Positions 34,651-43,519 of a stretch of DNA of 64,000 nucleotides are shown here, one piece after another. The DNA is from Variovorax paradoxus. Lineage in GTDB: Bacteria > Pseudomonadota > Gammaproteobacteria > Burkholderiales > Burkholderiaceae_C. How positions within the stretch are numbered: the first letter of the stretch is position 1; each line of letters opens with the position of its first letter. Below the pieces are notes generated by a model. That model worked only from the letters and a program-made list of their open reading frames with translations, did no database searches and was not told the DNA's origin. The stretch lies in contig CP063166.1 of NCBI GenBank assembly GCA_016806145.1, positions 1,054,001 to 1,118,000 of the forward strand, given 5' to 3'. Position numbers and translations under genes: made by a program.

Positions 34651-36612
34651 TCAGGCCGTCGCCACGCGGGTCTTGAAAGGCAGCGGCTCGAGCGCCTTGC
34701 GCAGCCGCTCGGCGAGCGCCGCGGCCTGCGCGCCGGCGGCGGCGGGGTCGATCGTCACGCGCACCAGGCTCTCGCCCTCGTGCGTCACGCTCGGGCGCGC
34801 GGCCTCGGGCAGGCGGAGTTCGGCACACAGCTCGGCCACGGTGGCGGCCACCACGCGGCTCGCGGCCATGGCGCGCAGCTCGGGCTTGTAGATCTTGCCG
34901 ACGTTGGTCATCGGCAGCGCATCGACCAGCGCCACCCACTTGGGCTTGGCGGGAGCCTCGTCGACGCGCGCGGCGGTGAAGGCCAGCAGCTCGTCTTCGG
35001 TGGCGGCGCCGCCGGGCACCAGCGTCGCGAACACCACGGGCAGTTCGCCCGCGTAGGCATCGGGCGCGCCGACCGCGGCGCAGACCTGCACCGCCGGGTG
35101 GGCGCTCAGTGCGTCCTCGATCACCTTGGGATCGATGTTGTGGCCGCTTCGGATGATCAGGTCCTTCGAGCGGCCCGTGAGGTTGAGCCGCTCCTCGCTG
35201 TCGATCCAGCCCAGGTCGCCGGTCGCGAGCCAGCCGTCGCCCGTGAAGGCCTTGGCGTTGTCGGCCGGATCGACGAAGCCCGAGAACACGTTGGGCGACT
35301 TGAACAGCACCATGCCGGTCTCGCCGCGCGCCACTTCGCGATCGCTCGCGTTGCCGTGCTCGTCGAGCGCCACCACGCGCATCTGCATGTAGGGCAGCCG
35401 AAAGCCGACGCAGCCCGCGGGGCCGTCGACGCCGGGCGGCGTGATGGTCGAGATGCCGGCCATCTCGGTCATGCCCAGGCTCTCGTGCACGTGCAGGCCG
35501 AACAGGCGCTCGAAGCGCGCGGCGAGTTCGGGCGAGAGCACGGCCGCGCCGGTGCGGCAGTAGGTGATCGAGGAGATGTCGGCGCCGTCGAGCGGCACGT
35601 TGGCCAGCGCGGCCAGCACCGTGGGCACGGCCGACAGCGAGGTCGGGCGGTACTTCGCGACCAGCTTCCAGTAGTTGGCCAGCACCTGCTTGTTGCGCAG
35701 CAGCGAGGGCGTGGGAATCACCACCTCCACGCCGGCCGAGAGCGAGGCCAGCGAGGCCGGCAGCACGCCCGCGACGTGGAACAGCGGATAGCCGTTGATC
35801 GAGATGCCGTGCTCGTTCATGCCCGCGACCTGCACGCTGGCCCAGGCGGTGAACACCTGCGCGCCATGGCTGTGGCGCGCGAGCTTGGGCGCGCCGGTGG
35901 TGCCGCCGGTGTGAAAGTAGGCGGCGATGTCGCTCGAGGCGATGTCGCGGCCGCTCACGAGGCGGTCATCGGGTTGCGCGGTGCGCAGCGCTTCGAAGTC
36001 GGCCACGCCCTCGGGCAGCGCGCCGGCCGCGCCCGGTGCCTCGTCGTGCGGCGCCACGCGCAGCAGGGTGGTCAGGCCCGGCACCTGGCCGCGCAGCCGC
36101 AGCGCCTTCGACCACATGCCCGACTCGGCGTCCGAGCCGTAGGCGATCAGCACCTTGGCGCGGGCCGCGGTCATCAGCGCGACCAGCTTCTCGTCGGTGA
36201 GCAGCGGATTGAGCGGCTGCACGATGCCGGCCGCCTCGCCGCCCCAGAGCGCGAGGTGGTATTCGAGGCAGCCCGGCAGCAGCACCGCCACCGCGTCGTT
36301 CGGGCCCACGCCCAGGCCATGCAGCAGGTTCGCGGTCTGGTGGATGCGCGCGAGCAGCTCGGCATACGACCAGCGGATCGGCGCATCGTCCGGGTTGCCG
36401 GTGCGCAGGAAGGTCAGCGCCGTCTTGTCGCCGAAGGCATGGCCCGCGTTGCGGAAGATCTCGTAGGTGCTGCGCACCGTGAGCGCCTGCGCCAGCGGGG
36501 TCTGCTCGAGCGCGTGGATGTCGGCGAGGCTGCGCACGGGGCGCGCGGGCCGGAACGGCGCGCCCACGGGCGTCGCGTAGTCGTTGTCGTGCCGTACGTT
36601 CCTGTCGGTCAT
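34651..36612 (-). CDS. AMP-dependent acyl-CoA synthetase
   Basis: This 653-residue ANL-superfamily ligase activates a carboxylic acid to its CoA thioester with ATP. Motifs in order: the phosphate loop YFHTGGTTGAPK, the adenine motif GMTEMAGIST, the ribose-binding TGDLGWID, the hinge GRSKDLIIRSGHNIDPKVIED, and the catalytic Lys in NVGKIYKPELR. The start at 36612 is preceded by AAGGAG; the frame open further upstream is antisense shadow. It occupies the place that the pimeloyl-CoA ligase has in pim operons, so a dicarboxylate substrate is plausible but unproved. Confidence 0.92.
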   Translation of the reverse strand: MTDRNVRHDNDYATPVGAPFRPARPVRSLADIHALEQTPLAQALTVRSTYEIFRNAGHAFGDKTALTFLRTGNPDDAPIRWSYAELLARIHQTANLLHGLGVGPNDAVAVLLPGCLEYHLALWGGEAAGIVQPLNPLLTDEKLVALMTAARAKVLIAYGSDAESGMWSKALRLRGQVPGLTTLLRVAPHDEAPGAAGALPEGVADFEALRTAQPDDRLVSGRDIASSDIAAYFHTGGTTGAPKLARHSHGAQVFTAWASVQVAGMNEHGISINGYPLFHVAGVLPASLASLSAGVEVVIPTPSLLRNKQVLANYWKLVAKYRPTSLSAVPTVLAALANVPLDGADISSITYCRTGAAVLSPELAARFERLFGLHVHESLGMTEMAGISTITPPGVDGPAGCVGFRLPYMQMRVVALDEHGNASDREVARGETGMVLFKSPNVFSGFVDPADNAKAFTGDGWLATGDLGWIDSEERLNLTGRSKDLIIRSGHNIDPKVIEDALSAHPAVQVCAAVGAPDAYAGELPVVFATLVPGGAATEDELLAFTAARVDEAPAKPKWVALVDALPMTNVGKIYKPELRAMAASRVVAATVAELCAELRLPEAARPSVTHEGESLVRVTIDPAAAGAQAAALAERLRKALEPLPFKTRVATA

Positions 36613-36662
36613 GGCCTGTCTCCTTGTTCCCTTGAAATCGTCGCCGTGTCGGCCCGGCTGTT

Positions 36663-37661
36663 TTACTGGTTCGTGATGTGGTTGTCGCGGATGACCTTGC
36701 CCCAGCGCTCGAAGTCCTGGCGCATGCGCTCGGCGGTCTGGTCGGCGGTGCGGTAGGCGGCGAACGAGCCCACGCCCTGCAGCTTCTCCTGCACTTCCTT
36801 GTCGGCCAGCGCCTTCTTGAGTTCGGCGCTCATGCGCTCGACCACGTCCTTGGGCGTGCCGGCCGGTGCCAGCAGGCCGCCCCACGAGGTGGCGTCGAAG
36901 CCCGGGAAGCCCTGCTCGGCCACCGTCTTCACGTCGGGCAAGAGGCTCACGCGCTGGCCCGAGCCGACCGCGATGGCGCGCAGCTTGCCCGCGCGGATGT
37001 GCGGGATCACGGCCACCAGGTCCGAGAACATCGCGGGCACCTGGCCGCCGATCAGGTCGGTCACGGCCGGCGCGCTGCCGCGGTAGGGCACGTGCTGCAT
37101 CTCGAACTTGCCGATGTTCTTGAGCTGCTCGGTCGTCAGGTGGCCGAAGCTGCCGGCACCCGCGGTCGTGTAGTTGAGCTTGCCGTTCTCGGCCTTGGCC
37201 TTGGCGATCAGGCCCTGCAGGCCGGTCACCTCGGGCAGCGCCTTGGGATTGACCACCAGCACGATCGGCAGGTCGTAGACGCTGCCCACGGGCGTGAAGT
37301 TCTTGAAGATGTCGTAGCCGGTCGGGCCGTAGAGGTGCGAGGCCAGCAGCGTGGGCGTGGCCAGCATCACGAAGGTGTAGCCGTCGGCCGGCGCGCGCGC
37401 GGCGGCGGCCGCGCCCACGGTGCCCGAGGCGCCGCTGCGGTTGTCGATCACGATGTTCTGGCCGAGCGCGGCCGACATCTTCTGCGCCACGATGCGTGAG
37501 GCCACGTCGGTGGGGCCGCCGGGCGGGAAGGGCACGATCAGCGTGATCGGCTTGGCCGGCCAGGCCTGCGCGAAGGCGGCACCGGCGGCGAGGGGAAGGG
37601 CGAGCGCGAGGAGTGCACGGCGAAGAGGACTGCGGAGGGTACGGAGAGAGAGGGAGGCCAT
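36663..37661 (-). CDS. Bug-family tripartite tricarboxylate transporter receptor (2 of 4)
   Basis: This 332-residue secreted protein has signal peptide RRALLALALPLAAGAAFAQA. The Bug domain is WPAKPITLIVPFPPGGPTDVASRIV ... NIVIDNRSGASGTVG ... PADGYTF. It is predicted to bind an organic acid in the periplasm. It is sandwiched between the CoA-transferase and acyl-CoA synthetase genes in the same direction, so it is probably co-expressed with the degradation enzymes. No cognate membrane subunits are nearby. Confidence 0.92.
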   Translation of the reverse strand: MASLSLRTLRSPLRRALLALALPLAAGAAFAQAWPAKPITLIVPFPPGGPTDVASRIVAQKMSAALGQNIVIDNRSGASGTVGAAAAARAPADGYTFVMLATPTLLASHLYGPTGYDIFKNFTPVGSVYDLPIVLVVNPKALPEVTGLQGLIAKAKAENGKLNYTTAGAGSFGHLTTEQLKNIGKFEMQHVPYRGSAPAVTDLIGGQVPAMFSDLVAVIPHIRAGKLRAIAVGSGQRVSLLPDVKTVAEQGFPGFDATSWGGLLAPAGTPKDVVERMSAELKKALADKEVQEKLQGVGSFAAYRTADQTAERMRQDFERWGKVIRDNHITNQ

Positions 37662-37693
37662 GACTTCTGCTTCAGGGGAACAAGGAGGCGCCG

Positions 37694-38902
37694 TCAGACG
37701 ACGCCGCTGCTTTTCAGCGCTGCCAGCTTTTCATCCGACAGGCCGAGCAAGGACTGGAGCACGTCGTGCGTGCCTTCGCCCAGGGTGGGCGGCGCGCTGC
37801 GCACCGGCAGGCGCTCGCCATCGAAACGGTAGGGGGGAGCGAGCACGTCGACCGTGCCCGCGACCGGATGCGGCTGGCGCGTGACCAGGCCGGCGTCGGT
37901 GGCGCGCTTCGATTGCAGCGCCTCGAGCAGGCCCAGCACCTCGCCGCAGGGGATGCCGGCGGCGCTCAGTTTGTCGAGCAGCGCGGCGCGCGGGCGCTTC
38001 GCGAGTTCGGCATGCAGTTGCGGCAACAGCACCGCGCGGTTGGCCGAGCGCAGGATGTTGGTCTTGAAGCGCTCGTCGGCCGCGAGGTCGGGCCGCTCGA
38101 TCACCTCGGAGCAGAAGCGCGCGAACTGCGCGTTGTTGCCCACGGTGATGACCAGCGGGCCGTCGGCCGCATCGAACACGCCGTAGGGCACGATCGAGGG
38201 ATGCGAGTTGCCGTAGCGCGGCGGGTCCTCGCCCAGCAGCAGCGCCTCGAGGCCGTAGTAGGCGGTGATCATCAGGCCGCAGTCGAAGAGGGCCATCTCC
38301 ACGTGCCGGCCGCGGCCGGTCTTCTCGCGCTGGTAGAGCGCGGCGAGGATGGCCTGCGCCGAGTACATGCCGGTGAACAGGTCGACGGCCGCCACGCCGA
38401 ACTTCAGCGGCGGCTGGCTGGCCTCGCCGTTGAGCGCCATCAGGCCGGCCTCGCCCTGCACCACGAGGTCGTAGCCGGGGCGCGCGGCCTCGGGGCCGGT
38501 GCGGTCGTAGCCCGAGATCGAGCAGTAGATGAGGCCAGGGTGTTCCTGGCTCAGCTGCTCGTAGCCCAGGCCCAGCTTGTCGATGCCGCCGAACTTGAAG
38601 TTCTGGATCAGCACGTCGCACTGCTTCGCGAGATCGCGCGCGAGCTGCTGGCCCTCGGGCGTCTGCAGGTCGAGCGTGACCGAGCGCTTGTTGCGATTGA
38701 CGCTGTTGAAGTAGGCGGTCTCGGTCTTGCCGACGCGCAGGCCCCAGTCGCGCGTGTCGTCGCCGCGGCCCGGGTGCTCGACCTTGATGACCTCGGCGCC
38801 CATGTCGGCCAGCACCATGCCGCACCAGGGGCCGGCGAGGATGCGGGAGAGGTCGAGGACGCGCACGCCGGCGAGCGGCAGCGAGGAATTCAGCGAGGGC
38901 AT
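37694..38902 (-). CDS. CaiB/BaiF family (class III) CoA-transferase
   Basis: This 402-residue enzyme moves CoA between acyl-CoA and a free acid. The N-terminal GVRVLDLSRILAGPWCGMVLADMGAEVIKVEHP is the family signature. The catalytic Asp lies in GYDLVVQGEAG. The region NRNKRSVTLDLQ is also conserved. The start at 38902 is preceded by GGAG. Together with the acyl-CoA synthetase it offers a second way to activate the acid substrate of this operon. A REP-like cluster lies just upstream, which may mark the junction with the next transcription unit. Confidence 0.92.
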   Translation of the reverse strand: MPSLNSSLPLAGVRVLDLSRILAGPWCGMVLADMGAEVIKVEHPGRGDDTRDWGLRVGKTETAYFNSVNRNKRSVTLDLQTPEGQQLARDLAKQCDVLIQNFKFGGIDKLGLGYEQLSQEHPGLIYCSISGYDRTGPEAARPGYDLVVQGEAGLMALNGEASQPPLKFGVAAVDLFTGMYSAQAILAALYQREKTGRGRHVEMALFDCGLMITAYYGLEALLLGEDPPRYGNSHPSIVPYGVFDAADGPLVITVGNNAQFARFCSEVIERPDLAADERFKTNILRSANRAVLLPQLHAELAKRPRAALLDKLSAAGIPCGEVLGLLEALQSKRATDAGLVTRQPHPVAGTVDVLAPPYRFDGERLPVRSAPPTLGEGTHDVLQSLLGLSDEKLAALKSSGVV

Positions 38903-38976
38903 GGTGGCTCCAGGAAGACGTGGCACCGGATGGGTTCCGGGGAAGGGGACCTAGACAGATTCAGGTAGATCCAGAT

Positions 38977-39036
38977 CCGTTCACGCTGAGCTTGTCGAAG
39001 CGCTGTGCAAGGCTTCGACAGGCTCAGCCCGAACGG
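38977..39036. repeat. REP-like palindromic doublet, second copy
   Basis: Same two-arm palindrome as 6400-6459 (CCGTTC...TTGTCGAAGC arms inverted around a short loop). It lies between the CoA-transferase and enoyl-CoA hydratase genes, which run in the same direction. Confidence 0.85.
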
Positions 39037-39073
39037 TTTGGGGTTTGACTCGGTTACGCGGTTGGACCCGGAG

Positions 39074-39115
39074 CCGTTCACGCTGAGCTTGTCGAAGCGC
39101 CGCGCGAGGCTTCGA
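39074..39115. repeat. Truncated REP-like copy
   Basis: The left arm is complete and the right arm breaks off after AGGCTTCGA, five bases before the stop codon of the enoyl-CoA hydratase. It is in tandem with the intact copy 38 bases away. Confidence 0.8.
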
Positions 39116-39119
39116 TCCT

Positions 39120-39929
39120 TCAGGACTTGTCCTGCCGCCGCAGCGCGGCGAAGTCGGCCTTGCGCTTGCCGAGGAAGGCTCCGATGCCTTCGGCGGCCTC
39201 GGCATCGGCCTGCGACTCCACCATGTAGACGGCCTCGGCCTCGAGTTGTTCCTCGAGCGTGGCGCGGTGCGCCTGGCGGCACAGCGACTTGATGCGCGCG
39301 CTCGCGCGCTGCGGGCCGTTCGCGACCTTGGCCGCGAGCGCGATCGCCTCGGCCAGTGCCGCGCCCTTGTCGGTCAGGCGGTTGACCGCGCCCAGCGCAT
39401 GCAGGCGCTCGGCCGGCAGGCGGTCGCCGGTCAGGCACAGCTCGGTCAGCAGCTGGCGCGAGACGAACTCGGACAGGAAGGCGGTGGCGCCGCCATCGGG
39501 CGTGAGGCCGACCTTGACGTAGGCCACGGTGTAGAAGGCATCGCGCGCCGACACGAGCATGTCGCAGGCCAGCGCCATCGACAGGCCCGCGCCCGCGGCC
39601 CCGCCCTCGACGGCCGCGATCACGGGCTTGCCGCAGTCGCGCAGCGCGCGGATCAGGTTGTGCAGGCCCTCGAGCTTCTCGCGGCGTTCCGAGGCGGGCA
39701 GCTCGCGGCGCTTGGCCAGCAGGTTGAGGTCGCCGCCCGAGCAGAAGAAATCGCCGGCGCCGGTGAAGACGATGGCGCCGACCTCGGGGTCGTCCTGCGC
39801 ATCGGCCAGCGCGGCCGCGAGCTCGGCATACAGCGTGGGCGTGATCGCGTTGCGCGCGCCGGGGTTGCTGTTGGTGAGGATGCGCACGGCACCCTCCTGC
39901 GAGATCAGCACGGTCTTGTCGCTGCTCAT
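39120..39929 (-). CDS. Enoyl-CoA hydratase/isomerase family protein
   Basis: This 269-residue crotonase-fold protein has the oxyanion-hole segment FFCSGGDLNLLA near residue 65 and VEGGAAGAGLSMALACD near residue 110. The segment VKVGLTPDGGATAFLSEF lacks the canonical hydratase Glu pair, so the exact reaction (hydration or isomerisation) is uncertain. It overlaps the acyl-CoA dehydrogenase upstream gene by 4 bases (ATGA) and holds the pimE position in a pim-like operon. The start at 39929 matches the family N-terminus. Confidence 0.85.
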   Translation of the reverse strand: MSSDKTVLISQEGAVRILTNSNPGARNAITPTLYAELAAALADAQDDPEVGAIVFTGAGDFFCSGGDLNLLAKRRELPASERREKLEGLHNLIRALRDCGKPVIAAVEGGAAGAGLSMALACDMLVSARDAFYTVAYVKVGLTPDGGATAFLSEFVSRQLLTELCLTGDRLPAERLHALGAVNRLTDKGAALAEAIALAAKVANGPQRASARIKSLCRQAHRATLEEQLEAEAVYMVESQADAEAAEGIGAFLGKRKADFAALRRQDKS

Positions 39930-41068
39930 GCCGCCACCTCCTTGCCGAGCGAGATGTAGCGCTGCAGGTGATGGTCCTCGTCGCCGAGCTGGTGGTCGAT
40001 CATCACGAGGCGCTTGGCGTAGTGGGGCAGCGGCAGCTCCCAGGTCATGCCGATGCCGCCGTGCATCTGGATGCTTTCCTCCGCCACCAGCGCGCCGATG
40101 CGGCCGATGCTGAACTTGGCGGCCGACAGCGCGCGCTCGCGCGCGAGGCGGTCGCCGCCGTCGATGGCGGCCGCGGCATTGATGACGGCCGAGCGCGCCT
40201 GTTCGATCTCGAGCAGCAGGTCGGCCATGCGGTGCTGCAGCGCCTGGAAGCTGCCGATCAGCGTGCCGAACTGCTTGCGCGTGCGCAGGTAGTCGAGCGT
40301 GGCGGTCTTGGCCGCTTCCATCGCGCCCACGGCCTCGGCGCACAGCGCGAGCACGCCGCGGCCGATGGCACGCTCGAGCGTCGCGGCGCCCTGGCCCTCG
40401 GCGCCCAGCAGTGCGTCGGCGCTCAGCTTCAGGCCGTCGAACGAGAGTTCGGCGACACGGCCGCCGTCGATCGACGGGCAGCCGCGCACCGTGAGGCCTG
40501 CCGTCTTGGCGGGCACGAGGAACAGCGAGATGCCGGCTTCGTCGTCCACGTTGCCCGAGGTGCGGGCCGAGACCAGGAACAGGTCGGCCTGCTCGCCTTG
40601 CGGCACCACCGCCTTGGCGCCGTTGAGCACCCAGCCGTCGCCGCTGCGCTCGGCCTTGGTCTGCACACGCGTGCGTTCGTAATGCGTGTCGGCCTCGTCG
40701 TGCGCGAAGGCCGCGACGGTCACGCCGTTGATGATGTCGACCAGCTTCTCCTTCTGCGCATCCGTGCCGGCCGCGCCGAGCGCCTCGCCGACCATCACCG
40801 CGCCCAGCAGCGGCTCGACCACGAGGCCGCGGCCCAGGGCCTCGAAGACCACGGCGATGTCGAAGCCGCCGCCGCCGAAGCCGCCATCGGCCTCGCTGAA
40901 CAGCGCGCCGATCACGCCGAGCTCGGCGAACTGCTGGAAGATCTCCTTGCTGAAGCCGTGCGCCGACTTCGCGATGCGGTCGCGCGCATCGAAGGCGTAC
41001 TGCTCGCTGATGAAGCGGTTCAGGCTGTCGGCGAGCATGCGCCGGTCTTCGCTGTGTTCGAAGTTCAT
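39926..41068 (-). CDS. pimD: Acyl-CoA dehydrogenase, pimeloyl-CoA dehydrogenase small-subunit type
   Basis: This 380-residue flavoprotein starts with FEHSEDRRMLADSLNRFISEQY, characteristic of the small subunit of heteromeric pimeloyl-CoA dehydrogenase. It continues with WVLNGAKAVVPQGEQADLF. The C-terminal helical domain contains RTRKQFGTLIGSFQALQHRMADL and ESIQMHGGIGMTWELPL. It would oxidise the acyl-CoA at C2-C3 together with the large subunit encoded 11 bases upstream, passing electrons to ETF. The pim assignment is by operon structure and N-terminal similarity; another dicarboxyl or branched acyl-CoA is possible. Confidence 0.75.
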   Translation of the reverse strand: MNFEHSEDRRMLADSLNRFISEQYAFDARDRIAKSAHGFSKEIFQQFAELGVIGALFSEADGGFGGGGFDIAVVFEALGRGLVVEPLLGAVMVGEALGAAGTDAQKEKLVDIINGVTVAAFAHDEADTHYERTRVQTKAERSGDGWVLNGAKAVVPQGEQADLFLVSARTSGNVDDEAGISLFLVPAKTAGLTVRGCPSIDGGRVAELSFDGLKLSADALLGAEGQGAATLERAIGRGVLALCAEAVGAMEAAKTATLDYLRTRKQFGTLIGSFQALQHRMADLLLEIEQARSAVINAAAAIDGGDRLARERALSAAKFSIGRIGALVAEESIQMHGGIGMTWELPLPHYAKRLVMIDHQLGDEDHHLQRYISLGKEVAA

Positions 41069-41079
41069 TGCATCTCTCC

Positions 41080-42288
41080 TTACAGGCCCAGGATCATCTT
41101 GCTGATGATGTTCTTCTGGATCTCGTTCGAGCCGCCGAAGATCGACAGCTTGCGGTTGTTGAAGTAGCGCGAGGCGGCGGCCGAGGCGTAGGCCGGGCCG
41201 AAGGTCTCGCCGGTGAAGCCGTCCTTCAGCGCCTCGGCGATGAAGGGGCGGCCATGCACGCCCATCGCGCGGCGCGCCAGCGACGAGATCTCCTGGCGAA
41301 TCTCGGTGCCGCGGATCTTGAGCATCGAGCTCTCGGCGCCCGGCACCCCGCCGCCGGCCACCGCCGCGATCACGCGCAGGTTGGTGGTCTTCATGTTCTC
41401 GAGGTCGATCTCCACGCGCGCCATGCGCGCCGCGAAGGCCGGGTCTTCCGACAGCGGCTTGCCGTTCTTCGTCTGCGTGGCGGCGATGCCCTTGAGCTGC
41501 TCGAGCGCGGCCACCGAGAAGCCCACGCCCGCGATGTTGGTGCGCTCGTAGGTCAGCAGGTATTTGGCGCAGGTCCAGCCCTTGTTCTCCTCGCCCACGA
41601 GGTTCTCGGCCGGCACGCGCACGTCGGCGAAGAACACCTCGTTGACCTCGTGCTCGCCGTCGAGCGTGATGATCGGGCGCACTTCGACGCCCGGCGACTT
41701 CATGTCGATCAGCAGGAAGCTGATGCCTTCCTGCTTCTTCGCCTCGCGGTTGGTGCGCACCAGGCAGAAGATCATGTTGGCGTGCTGGCCCAGCGTGGTC
41801 CAGGTCTTCTGGCCGTTCACGATGTAGTGGTCGCCCTGGGCGTCGATGCCGCGCACGGCCGAGGTCTTCACGGCCGCGAGGTCGGAGCCCGCGCCGGGTT
41901 CCGAATAGCCCTGGCACCACCAGTCGGCGCCGTTGAGGATGCGCGGCAGCCAGTGACGCTTCTGCGTCTCGTTGCCGTACTTGATCAGCACCGGCCCGAG
42001 CATGTTCACGCCGAAGGGCACGATGCGCGGCGCGAAGGCCAGGGCGCATTCGTTCTCGAAGATGAACTTCTCCACCGCCGTCCAGCCCGGGCCGCCGTAT
42101 TGCTCGGGCCAGTGGTTGGCGAGCCAGCCGCGCGCATCGAGGATGGCATGCCATTCCTCCATGTCGGCCTTCTCGAGGATCTTGCCGCCGCGCACCTTGT
42201 CCGACAGCCGCGCGGGCAGCTTGTCGGCCAGGAAGGCGCGCACCTCGCCGCGGAAGGCTTCTTCTTCGGGGGTGAAGTTCAGGTCCAT
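41080..42288 (-). CDS. pimC: Acyl-CoA dehydrogenase, pimeloyl-CoA dehydrogenase large-subunit type
   Basis: This 402-residue acyl-CoA dehydrogenase contains CQGYSEPGAGSDLAAVKT (FAD/substrate site), QKTWTTLGQHANMIF, VRVPAENLVGEENKGW, and a C-terminal KLSIFGGSNEIQKNIISKMILGL-type end. Where medium-chain enzymes have Tyr-Glu-Gly-Thr with the catalytic Glu, this has Phe-Gly-Gly-Ser, so the base must lie elsewhere or in the partner. It pairs with the small subunit directly downstream. The length and both termini match PimC-like proteins. Confidence 0.75.
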   Translation of the reverse strand: MDLNFTPEEEAFRGEVRAFLADKLPARLSDKVRGGKILEKADMEEWHAILDARGWLANHWPEQYGGPGWTAVEKFIFENECALAFAPRIVPFGVNMLGPVLIKYGNETQKRHWLPRILNGADWWCQGYSEPGAGSDLAAVKTSAVRGIDAQGDHYIVNGQKTWTTLGQHANMIFCLVRTNREAKKQEGISFLLIDMKSPGVEVRPIITLDGEHEVNEVFFADVRVPAENLVGEENKGWTCAKYLLTYERTNIAGVGFSVAALEQLKGIAATQTKNGKPLSEDPAFAARMARVEIDLENMKTTNLRVIAAVAGGGVPGAESSMLKIRGTEIRQEISSLARRAMGVHGRPFIAEALKDGFTGETFGPAYASAAASRYFNNRKLSIFGGSNEIQKNIISKMILGL

Positions 42289-42298
42289 CGCGCGCTCC

Positions 42299-43489
42299 TC
42301 AATAAATTTCGAACAGGCCGGCGGCGCCCATGCCGCCGGCGATGCACATCGTGACCACGGCGTACTTCGCGCCGCGGCGCTTGCCTTCGATCAGCACATG
42401 GCCCGCGAGGCGCGCGCCGGTCATGCCGAAGGGATGGCCGATCGAGATCGCGCCGCCGTTGACGTTGAGGCGTTCCGAGGGAATGCCCAGCCGGTCCTGG
42501 CAGTAGATCGACTGCGAGGCGAAGGCTTCGTTGAGTTCCCACAGGTCGATGTCCTCGACCTTGAGGCCGTGGCGCGCGAGCAGCTTGGGCACGGCGAACA
42601 CCGGGCCGATGCCCATCTCGTCGGGCTCGCAGCCCGCGACCGCGAGCCCGCGGAAGGCGCCCAGGGGTTTGATGTTGGCGCGTTCGGCGTCCTTGGCTTC
42701 CATCAGCACGCAGGCCGAGGCGCCATCGGAGAGCTGCGAGGCATTGCCCGCGGTGATGAACTTGTCGTCGCCCATCACGGGCTTGAGCTTGGCCAGCGCC
42801 TCGTAGGTGGTGCCGCGGCGGTTGCAGTTGTCCTCGGTGGCCGTGACCTCGCGGTGCGTGACCTCCTTGGTCTCCTTGTCGGTCACCGCCATGGTGGTGG
42901 TGCAGGCGACGATCTCGTCCTTGTAGCGGCCGGCGAGCTGCGCTTCCTCGGTGCGGCGCTGGCTCTCGGCCGAGAAGCGGTCCTGCGCCTCGCGGCTGAT
43001 GTTGTAGCGCTGGGCCACGATGTCGGCGGTCTCGATCATGGCCATGTAGAGCGCGGGCTTGTGCTCGACGATCCAGGGGTCCATGCCGTTGTCGCCGCTG
43101 TCGGTGGCGCTGCGGCTGCGGATCTGCGAGATGCTTTCCACGCCGCCCGCGATCATGGCCGGCGCGCCGTCCACCACGATGCGGCCCGCGGCCATCGCGA
43201 TCGCCTGCAGGCCCGAGGCGCAGAAGCGGTTGACGGTGGTGCCGGCGATCGAGATCGGCAGGCCCGCGCGCACGATGGCCTGGCGCGCGATGTTGCGGCC
43301 CGTGGTGCCCTCGGGATAGCCGCAGCCGAGGATGGCGTCCTCGATCAGCGCCGGGTCGAGGCCCGAGCGCTCGACCGCGGCCTTGACCGCGAAGGCCGCC
43401 AGCGTGGGGCCGGGGGTGATGTTGAATTCGCCGCGGTGCGCCTTGGTGAGCGGGGTGCGGGCGGTGGAAACGATGACGGCTTCACGCAT
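42299..43489 (-). CDS. Acetyl-CoA acyltransferase (thiolase), pimB-like
   Basis: This 396-residue thiolase has nucleophile Cys90 in NRFCASG, the conserved [25 protein letters not shown] with catalytic His, and [13 protein letters not shown] with the second Cys. It cleaves the 3-ketoacyl-CoA made by the fusion enzyme encoded 30 bases upstream. Together with the dehydrogenases it completes one beta-oxidation spiral. In Rhodopseudomonas palustris the equivalent pim operon degrades odd-chain dicarboxylates; the homology of layout is inferred here. Confidence 0.93.
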   Translation of the reverse strand: MREAVIVSTARTPLTKAHRGEFNITPGPTLAAFAVKAAVERSGLDPALIEDAILGCGYPEGTTGRNIARQAIVRAGLPISIAGTTVNRFCASGLQAIAMAAGRIVVDGAPAMIAGGVESISQIRSRSATDSGDNGMDPWIVEHKPALYMAMIETADIVAQRYNISREAQDRFSAESQRRTEEAQLAGRYKDEIVACTTTMAVTDKETKEVTHREVTATEDNCNRRGTTYEALAKLKPVMGDDKFITAGNASQLSDGASACVLMEAKDAERANIKPLGAFRGLAVAGCEPDEMGIGPVFAVPKLLARHGLKVEDIDLWELNEAFASQSIYCQDRLGIPSERLNVNGGAISIGHPFGMTGARLAGHVLIEGKRRGAKYAVVTMCIAGGMGAAGLFEIY

Positions 43490-43519
43490 GGGAATGTCTC
43501 CTGGAGGCTGGCTCTGTGA

